A DNA stretch of 64,000 bases from positions 62,001-126,000 of the forward strand of contig NZ_JARXVT010000004.1 of the NCBI RefSeq assembly GCF_029892845.1, given 5' to 3'. Source of the DNA: Aurantimicrobium minutum. Lineage in GTDB: Bacteria; Actinomycetota; Actinomycetes; Actinomycetales; Microbacteriaceae. Of the stretch, positions 58,427-64,000 are shown in pieces; within the stretch, counting starts at the first letter, position 1; each line of letters starts with the position of its first letter. Below the pieces are notes generated by a model. That model was given only the letters and a program-made list of their open reading frames with translations, was not told the DNA's origin and did not search any database. The position numbers and the translations under genes were made by a program.

Positions 58427-59047
58427 ATGGCCGACCAAGAGATCCAAACTCCCACCAAACGACGCGTTGTTGTTGCAGAAGATGAGTCCCTTATCCGCAT
58501 GGATATTGTAGAAACTCTCCGCGACAACGGTTTTGACGTTGTGGGGGAGGCCGGTGACGGTGAGGCCGCGGTAGCACTGGCAAAGGAACTTCGTCCCGAT
58601 CTCGTCGTAATGGATGTCAAGATGCCGAAACTCGATGGCATCTCTGCTGCAGACCAGCTCAACAAAGAGCACATTGCACCCGTTGTTCTTTTGACTGCAT
58701 TCAGCCAGAAAGAACTAGTTGAGCGGGCTACCGAAGCAGGAGCTCTTGCTTACGTGGTGAAGCCGTTCACTCCCAATGATTTACTACCTGCAGTTGAAAT
58801 AGCGTTGTCCCGTTGGGCACAAATTGTTGCCCTGGAAAACGAGGTCGCAGATCTCTCTGAGCGTTTCGAAACCCGCAAGATTGTTGACATTGCTAAGGGC
58901 ATTCTCAACGAAAAGATGGGTCTTACCGAGCCAGAAGCATTCCGTTGGATTCAAAAGGCTTCTATGGATCGTCGTCTCACCATGAAAGACGTTGCAGTGA
59001 CCATTGTTGATCAGCTTGGTTCTGACCAGAAAAAGGAAAAGAAGTAA
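58427..59047 (+). CDS. pdtaR: ANTAR-domain response regulator, PdtaR-like
   Basis: The 206-residue protein has a receiver domain (acidic pair EDE at 18-20, phosphorylation Asp63 in VVMDVKMPKLDG, Lys in VVKPFTP) and a C-terminal ANTAR RNA-binding domain (RKIVDIAKGILNEKMGLTEPEAFRWIQKASMDRRLTMKDVA). PdtaR of Mycobacterium (Rv1626) works with the histidine kinase PdtaS and binds RNA to act on termination. No kinase gene is in the window. The neighbourhood with polA and rpsA is as in Mycobacterium. Its stop codon lies in a hairpin shared with the convergent thioesterase gene. Confidence 0.93.
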   Translation: MADQEIQTPTKRRVVVAEDESLIRMDIVETLRDNGFDVVGEAGDGEAAVALAKELRPDLVVMDVKMPKLDGISAADQLNKEHIAPVVLLTAFSQKELVERATEAGALAYVVKPFTPNDLLPAVEIALSRWAQIVALENEVADLSERFETRKIVDIAKGILNEKMGLTEPEAFRWIQKASMDRRLTMKDVAVTIVDQLGSDQKKEKK

Positions 59048-59057
59048 CCTACTTCTT
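59039..59057 (-). terminator. Hairpin containing both stop codons of pdtaR and the thioesterase
   Basis: AAGAAGTA and TACTTCTT pair around an ACC loop. The TAA of pdtaR (59045-59047) and the complement of the TAG of the thioesterase (59049-59051) both lie inside. Reading the minus strand, the stem is followed by TTCCTTTT, so it is a plausible terminator for the thioesterase transcript; in plus direction no T-run follows. Confidence 0.6.
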
Positions 59058-59480
59058 CCGTTCCTTAATGAAGTTCGTCAAGCGAACTGTGGAAAGTCGT
59101 CGTCCACTTTCATCTGTGCACACGATTTCGTGAGTAGTCAGTGTTCTTCCCAAGTGGAGTGCTGTGCACGTTGCAATGACGAAACCTTCGGAGATGCTGC
59201 CGGAATGGGTTGCGCTCACTTCGATTCCTACCGCTACGCGCCCTTCTCCCGCAAACATATTGGCGGCAATAGATCCCAAGCCTTCAGCAATCACAATGTG
59301 AGCACCGCCGTGGAGTATGCCCACAGATTGGGTATTACCTTCTACTGGCATCGTTGCAACAGAGTACTCAGGGGAAAGCTCGTGCAGTTGAATATCCATC
59401 TTTTCCCACAGAGGTCCAGCAGAAAAGCCACGATATTGCTCAAGGTCGAGTACTGGGGGGCGGACATATTCAGAAGACAT
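59049..59480 (-). CDS. Hotdog-fold thioesterase, PaaI/YbgC-like
   Basis: The 143-residue protein has the 4HBT/PaaI motif GNTQSVGILHGGAHIVIAEGLGS (His57-Gly-Gly and Glu66) and a typical beta-strand end RLSTVRLTNFIK. Such enzymes hydrolyse acyl- or aryl-CoA thioesters; the substrate is unknown. GAGGAAAC precedes the ATG. It is convergent with pdtaR (one base between stops) and divergent from polA (48-base gap). Mycobacterium has a similar thioesterase (Rv1627c-Rv1628c area) close by, as I recall. Confidence 0.88.
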   Translation of the reverse strand: MSSEYVRPPVLDLEQYRGFSAGPLWEKMDIQLHELSPEYSVATMPVEGNTQSVGILHGGAHIVIAEGLGSIAANMFAGEGRVAVGIEVSATHSGSISEGFVIATCTALHLGRTLTTHEIVCTDESGRRLSTVRLTNFIKERKK

Positions 59481-59528
59481 TCAAGTTTCCTCGCAAGCTG
59501 AGTCTGGCGTGCTGTGTAGGCTTGGCAC

Positions 59529-62243
59529 GTGTCGAATAACGCCCAGCCTACCCTTATGGTCATTGATGGGCACTCGCTCGCATTTCGGGCGTTTTATGCC
59601 CTTCCTGTAGACAGTTTTCGGACTGCGGATGGACAGCACACGAATGCCATTCACGGCTTCATTTCGATGATGTTGAACCTTCTTGCTAAAGAGAAGCCAA
59701 CCCACTTGGCAGTTGCGTTTGATATCTCGCGCTACTCATTCAGAACCCGCGAATATCCCGAATACAAAGGAACTCGTGGAGAGACCCCACCAGAGTTCAT
59801 TGGACAAGTCCCACTCCTCCAGGATGCACTGCATGCCATGGGGATTACGACCATCACAAAAGAAGACTTTGAGGCCGACGATATTCTCGCCACTCTTGCT
59901 TCTCAAGGTTCCGCACAAGACTTCAAAGTTCTCGTTGTTTCTGGTGACCGCGACACAATTCAACTGATCGATGACAATGTGACTTTGCTGTATCCGTCAA
60001 AGCAAGGCGTTTCAGAACTCACACGCTATGACGCGGCCAAAGTTTTCGAGCGTTATGGAATTCAGCCTCACCAATACCCTGAAATTGCCGCCCTCGTGGG
60101 TGAAACCAGCGACAACCTGCCAGGTGTTCCCAAGGTAGGGGAGAAGACGGCTGTTAAGTGGATCAATGAGTTTGGCTCTCTCGACGAGATCCTTCGCCGT
60201 GCAGACGAAATCGGTGGCAAGGTCGGCGAAAGTCTTCGTGAGTTCAAAGAAAACGCGATCCGTAACCGTCGACTCAACCGACTCGTCAATGATGTGGAAC
60301 TACCTGTAGGACCGAAGGATCTGGAAAGACTTCCCTTTGATTCAGAGGCCGTCAAAGAAGTTTTTGGGCGCTTAGAATTCAAGTCGTTACTCACTCGTGT
60401 TCTTTCACTCAACGGTGAAGAAACGGCCCCTACGGCATCACAGCGATCCGCTCAAATACCGACTGCTATTAATACTTCTTCAGAAGAAGTACGTCCTGAA
60501 CCTGTAGTTGCTTCTGTTGCACCTCGTTCACAACAACTCTTAGACGAAGAACTTGCTGCGTGGTTGCACCGTGCTTCAGATACATCTCCACAGGGCGTCT
60601 CCGTTGAGCTAGAGGTATATGCCACAGGAATTGCAGTTGTGGGTCTGGCAACAGAAACAGAAACCGTTGCAGTTCCGTGGTCTCCCGTTCATGCGGATAT
60701 GAAACCCCTGATTGACTGGCTTGCAGGCCCCACGCCCAAGATTTTTCACGGGGCTAAAGAACAGATCAAAGCACTCCTTGCCGTTGGTGTTTCTATCGAA
60801 AACCTTGGTTTTGATACAGAAATTGCTGACTGGGTTCTTCGTCCAGACACGTCAAAGCGTGAGCTTGCTGATCTGACGAAGTTGTACCTGAACGAACTGT
60901 TACCAACGCCTGACCCTAATCAGCTTGTTCCAGATGATTCAGAGCTTGATGCTGGTGGTCGTGCGTGGTTCGTGCGCCGCATCGATGCCGCTATCCGAGA
61001 CAAGATGGAAGCAGCCACCCTGGCCCTCTTCCTAGAGATCGAAATTCCTTCACTCATCACACTTGCTGCTATGGAAATGCGCGGCGTGACGGTCAACAAG
61101 GACAAACTCCAGTCGCTGTCTGACGAACTCGGCACTCGCGCCGAAACGGCCAAAACCGAGGCTTTTGCCGTCATCGGTCGCGAAGTAAACCTCGCTTCGC
61201 CTAAACAACTGCAAGAAGTTCTTTTCGACCAGCTAGGTATGCCTAAAACTCGCGCAACGAAGACGGGTTACACCACCGATGCGACAGCACTAGCTGATCT
61301 TCAAGCAACAAACCCACATCCATTCTTAGGGTTACTCCTGGAACACCGTGATGTCACCAAACTCAAGCAAATAGTAGAGACATTAATCTTGGCTATTGGC
61401 CCTGATGGTCGCATTCACACCACCTATGGTCAAACGGGCACGAGCACAGGGCGTTTGTCTTCTGCGAACCCCAATTTGCAGAACATTCCGATCAGAACTG
61501 CTGATGGTCGTCGCATTCGTGAAGCATTCGAAGTAGGTGACGGCTTCGACACCCTGGTCACTGCTGACTATTCTCAGATCGAAATGCGCATCATGGCGCA
61601 CTTCTCAGAGGATGAAGGCCTCATCGAAGCGTTCATTTCAGGTGAGGATCTGCACAAATTCGTCGGTGCTCGCGTGTTCGGGGTAGAACCTGCCGAGGTT
61701 ACTGGTGAAATGCGTAGTCAAGTCAAGGCAATGAGCTACGGCCTGGCTTATGGGCTCTCCGCTTTTGGCCTTGCCAGACAGCTCGGAATTGATAACAGTG
61801 CTGCAAAGAAGCTGATGGCTGACTATTTCCAGCGCTTCGGGGGAGTACGCGACTATCTTCGAAGCGTTGTAGAACAAGCACGAGCACAGGGTTACACAGA
61901 AACGTTATTTGGTCGTAGAAGGCCATTCCCTGACTTGGCCAGCCCTAATCGTGTACTTCGTGACAATGCTGAAAGAGCAGCATTGAACGCCCCGATGCAG
62001 GGAACAGCTGCTGACATCATGAAAATTGCCATGATTGGTATCGAACAGGACCTTGTTGCACTTGAGTTAAAGTCACAATTACTACTTCAAGTTCATGATG
62101 AGTTGGTTTTAGAAGTCATTGAATCTGAACGTGAACAGGTTGAAAAGATCGTGATTGATCGAATGGCTCATGCTGCGAAGTTGAGCGTTCCACTAGATGT
62201 TCAAATTGGTATCGGCTCAAACTGGAATGAAGCCGCCCACTAG
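59529..62243 (+). CDS. polA: DNA polymerase I
   Basis: Pol I removes RNA primers and fills repair gaps. The GTG start at 59529 gives 904 residues. The 5'-3' nuclease domain (VIDGHSLAFRAFYALP; DFEADDILATLA; VSGDRDTIQLID) is complete. The 3'-5' exonuclease region is degenerate: VSVELEVYAT where the catalytic DxE is expected, though FDTEIADWVL remains. Polymerase motifs are intact: A (TADYSQIEMRIMAH), B (RSQVKAMSYGLAYGLSAFG) and C (LQVHDELVLEV). So it probably lacks proofreading, as known for mycobacterial Pol I. Confidence 0.97.
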   Translation: MSNNAQPTLMVIDGHSLAFRAFYALPVDSFRTADGQHTNAIHGFISMMLNLLAKEKPTHLAVAFDISRYSFRTREYPEYKGTRGETPPEFIGQVPLLQDALHAMGITTITKEDFEADDILATLASQGSAQDFKVLVVSGDRDTIQLIDDNVTLLYPSKQGVSELTRYDAAKVFERYGIQPHQYPEIAALVGETSDNLPGVPKVGEKTAVKWINEFGSLDEILRRADEIGGKVGESLREFKENAIRNRRLNRLVNDVELPVGPKDLERLPFDSEAVKEVFGRLEFKSLLTRVLSLNGEETAPTASQRSAQIPTAINTSSEEVRPEPVVASVAPRSQQLLDEELAAWLHRASDTSPQGVSVELEVYATGIAVVGLATETETVAVPWSPVHADMKPLIDWLAGPTPKIFHGAKEQIKALLAVGVSIENLGFDTEIADWVLRPDTSKRELADLTKLYLNELLPTPDPNQLVPDDSELDAGGRAWFVRRIDAAIRDKMEAATLALFLEIEIPSLITLAAMEMRGVTVNKDKLQSLSDELGTRAETAKTEAFAVIGREVNLASPKQLQEVLFDQLGMPKTRATKTGYTTDATALADLQATNPHPFLGLLLEHRDVTKLKQIVETLILAIGPDGRIHTTYGQTGTSTGRLSSANPNLQNIPIRTADGRRIREAFEVGDGFDTLVTADYSQIEMRIMAHFSEDEGLIEAFISGEDLHKFVGARVFGVEPAEVTGEMRSQVKAMSYGLAYGLSAFGLARQLGIDNSAAKKLMADYFQRFGGVRDYLRSVVEQARAQGYTETLFGRRRPFPDLASPNRVLRDNAERAALNAPMQGTAADIMKIAMIGIEQDLVALELKSQLLLQVHDELVLEVIESEREQVEKIVIDRMAHAAKLSVPLDVQIGIGSNWNEAAH

Positions 62244-62250
62244 CCTGATA

Positions 62251-62268
62251 TCCGCGAGTTTGCGCGGA
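62251..62268 (+). other. Hairpin between polA and rpsA
   Basis: TCCGCG pairs with CGCGGA around AGTTTG just after the polA stop. No T-run follows. The remaining 120 bases up to rpsA form its leader, with a possible GTCTGCCCGAAAGAC stem; I see no convincing promoter boxes. Confidence 0.35.
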
Positions 62269-62391
62269 AGTCTGTGGTGAAGTAATCTGAGAGATGCACA
62301 TTTGTGCGTTCTATCCGTCTGCCCGAAAGACAATTCACCAGCTTGCTGTGTCTGAAGGCCTGAAGTAAGTAAATACTGGAGCACGTTTTAC

Positions 62392-63852
62392 ATGACGCTT
62401 GTAGCAAAGAAGGCAGCCACTCAGGTTGCAATCAATGACATCGGTTCTGCTGAGGACTTCCTCGCCGCTGTCGAAAAGACCCTCAAGTTTTTCAACGATG
62501 GAGACCTCATTGAAGGCACCGTTGTCAAGGTAGACCGCGACGAGGTTCTCCTTGACGTTGGCTACAAGACCGAAGGTGTTATTCCTTCCCGCGAACTTTC
62601 CATCAAGCACGACATCGACCCTTCAGAGGTTGTCAAGGTCGGCGACACCGTTGAGGCTCTCGTTCTTCAGAAGGAAGATAAAGAAGGCCGCCTCATCCTC
62701 TCCAAGAAGCGTGCACAGTACGAACGTGCATGGGGCGATGTTGAGAAGATCAAGGATGCTGACGGCATCGTTACCGGTTCGGTTATCGAAGTTGTTAAGG
62801 GTGGCCTCATCGTTGACATCGGTCTTCGTGGATTCCTTCCTGCATCTCTCATTGAGCTGCGTCGCGTTCGTGACCTCACGCCTTACCTCGGCCAGGACAT
62901 CGAAGCCAAGATTCTCGAGCTAGACAAGAACCGCAACAACGTAGTTCTTTCTCGCCGTGCGCTTCTTGAGCAGACTCAGTCCGAGAGCCGCAGCACCTTC
63001 CTGGTTAACCTCCAGAAGGGTCAGATCCGTAAGGGTGTCGTTTCCTCAATCGTCAACTTTGGTGCTTTCGTAGACCTCGGTGGCGTAGACGGTCTCGTCC
63101 ACGTTTCAGAGCTCTCCTGGAAGCACATCGAGCACGCTTCTGAAGTTGTTGAAGTTGGCCAGGAAGTTACTGTCGAAATCCTCGAAGTTGACATGGACCG
63201 CGAGCGTGTATCGCTTTCGCTCAAGGCAACTCAGGAAGACCCATGGCAGGTATTTGCCCGTACCCACGCAATCGGACAGGTTGCCCCCGGTAAGGTCACC
63301 AAGCTCGTTCCATTCGGTGCATTCGTTCGCGTTGCAGACGGTATCGAAGGTCTCGTTCACATCTCTGAGCTCTCCAGCAAGCACGTTGAACTCGCAGAGC
63401 AGGTTGTATCTGTTGGTGATGACGTCTTCGTCAAGGTCATCGACATCGACCTCGAGCGTCGCCGCATCTCGCTCAGCCTCAAGCAGGCTAACGAGGGTGT
63501 TGACCCTGAGGGCACCGAGTTCGATCCAGCTCTCTACGGCATGCTCACCGAGTATGACGAGACTGGCAACTACAAGTACCCAGAGGGCTTCGACCCAGAG
63601 ACCAACGAATGGCGTGAGGGCTTTGATGCCGCACGTGAGAAGTGGGAACTGGACTACGCAGCAGCTCAGGCTCGTTGGGAACAGCACAAGGTACAGGTCA
63701 AGGCAGCTAATGAAGCCGAAGCCAATATTCCTGATGCTCCAGCAGCTGCAGCTTCTGAAAGCACCTCTTTCTCCAGCGAGGCAGCTTCTGCTGGAACCCT
63801 CGCTGATGACGAGTCGCTTGCAGCACTTCGCGAGAAGCTTGCTGGCAACTAG
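62392..63852 (+). CDS. rpsA: 30S ribosomal protein S1
   Basis: S1 binds mRNA at the ribosome and helps initiation. The 486-residue protein has four S1 RNA-binding domains (about residues 36-105, 122-188, 208-277, 294-363; for example GQIRKGVVSSIVNFGAFVDLGGVDGLVHVSELSW and GQVAPGKVTKLVPFGAFVRVADGIEGLVHISELS). The C-terminal tail is acidic and Ala-rich. Four domains and this length are the actinobacterial norm (six in E. coli). The 148-base leader suits autoregulation. Confidence 0.97.
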   Translation: MTLVAKKAATQVAINDIGSAEDFLAAVEKTLKFFNDGDLIEGTVVKVDRDEVLLDVGYKTEGVIPSRELSIKHDIDPSEVVKVGDTVEALVLQKEDKEGRLILSKKRAQYERAWGDVEKIKDADGIVTGSVIEVVKGGLIVDIGLRGFLPASLIELRRVRDLTPYLGQDIEAKILELDKNRNNVVLSRRALLEQTQSESRSTFLVNLQKGQIRKGVVSSIVNFGAFVDLGGVDGLVHVSELSWKHIEHASEVVEVGQEVTVEILEVDMDRERVSLSLKATQEDPWQVFARTHAIGQVAPGKVTKLVPFGAFVRVADGIEGLVHISELSSKHVELAEQVVSVGDDVFVKVIDIDLERRRISLSLKQANEGVDPEGTEFDPALYGMLTEYDETGNYKYPEGFDPETNEWREGFDAAREKWELDYAAAQARWEQHKVQVKAANEAEANIPDAPAAAASESTSFSSEAASAGTLADDESLAALREKLAGN

Positions 63853-63868
63853 TCACAAGAGTTATCAG

Positions 63869-63896
63869 ATGGGTGGGTCCTTCGGGACCCACCCAT
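63869..63896 (+). terminator. Strong stem-loop after rpsA
   Basis: ATGGGTGGGTCC pairs fully with GGACCCACCCAT around a TTCG tetraloop, 16 bases after the rpsA stop. The following bases TACTCG are not a T-run, so it may act with reduced efficiency or as an mRNA 3'-end stabiliser. coaE begins 19 bases later. Confidence 0.7.
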
Positions 63897-63915
63897 TACT
63901 CGTTAAGCTGATGTT

Positions 63916-64000
63916 ATGAAATTGGTTGGCCTCACCGGCGGTATTGGCTCAGGAAAGTCCACAATCGCGCGCCGTTTGGCAGAACATGGTGCACACATCA
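63916..64000 (+). CDS. coaE: Dephospho-CoA kinase, N-terminal part (cut by window end)
   Basis: CoaE phosphorylates dephospho-CoA, the last step of coenzyme A synthesis. The first 28 codons read MKLVGLTGGIGSGKSTIARRL and onward, with P-loop GGIGSGKS. The order rpsA-coaE is standard in actinobacteria. The rest lies outside the window, so intactness cannot be judged. Confidence 0.93.
   Translation, partial: MKLVGLTGGIGSGKSTIARRLAEHGAHI

Overview
The window is one continuous, gene-dense stretch of actinobacterial core chromosome: 64 protein genes (two cut by the window edges) and one tRNA. Gene content and order match the actinobacterial blocks known from Mycobacterium (HIT-pdxST-yebC-ruvCAB-yajC-secDF-rel; rarA-alaS-ruvX-mltG-aro-efp-nusB; pyrR-pyrF/gmk-rpoZ-coaBC-metK-priA-fmt-rsmB-rpe; his-trp-lgt-gltBD-pyk-pdtaR-polA-rpsA-coaE). 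The moderate base composition (by eye about half G+C), very short intergenic gaps, many ATGA/TAATG/GTGA overlaps and an mIHF-guanylate kinase fusion suggest a small-genome Microbacteriaceae, plausibly a freshwater Rhodoluna/Aquiluna/Aurantimicrobium-like actinobacterium. The taxonomic placement is inference from synteny and protein style; no rRNA is present.

Layout. 1-10218 (+): HIT protein, PLP synthase PdxS/PdxT, YebC, the Holliday-junction set RuvC-RuvA-RuvB, the Sec accessory set YajC-SecD-SecF, and the (p)ppGpp enzyme Rel. 10215-12851 (-): an unrecognised protein with an AbiEi-like segment, a DUF349 coiled-coil protein and a membrane-anchored cyclophilin. 12886-24889 (+): RarA, ribosomal protein S4, a tiny membrane protein, AlaRS, RuvX, MltG, five shikimate-pathway genes (aroE, C, K, B, Q), EF-P and NusB. 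24911-34497 (+): the pyrimidine operon pyrR-B-C-(PH-like membrane protein)-carA-carB-pyrF, preceded by a well matched PyrR-binding RNA element that covers the Shine-Dalgarno sequence, then the mIHF-Gmk fusion. 34500-42189 (+): rpoZ, coaBC, metK, a helicase-motif-poor priA, fmt, rsmB, rpe. 42213-50566 (+): hisE, G, F, I, trpE, two small membrane proteins, trpC, B, A, lgt. 50567-58306: a structured leader, gltB, gltD, pyk and its terminator. 58312-64000: tRNA-Leu(CAA) on the minus strand, pdtaR, a convergent thioesterase, polA, rpsA and the start of coaE.

Most genes serve biosynthesis of amino acids, pyrimidines and cofactors (PLP, CoA, SAM), translation, DNA repair, protein export and central nitrogen/carbon metabolism. 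No phage, transposon, CRISPR array or recognisable defence island is visible. The points most worth a second look are small: the PyrR-responsive leader, the structured gltB leader, the nested inverted repeats around the start of the AbiEi-like gene, the mIHF-Gmk fusion, and a hairpin that contains the stop codons of both convergent genes pdtaR and thioesterase.
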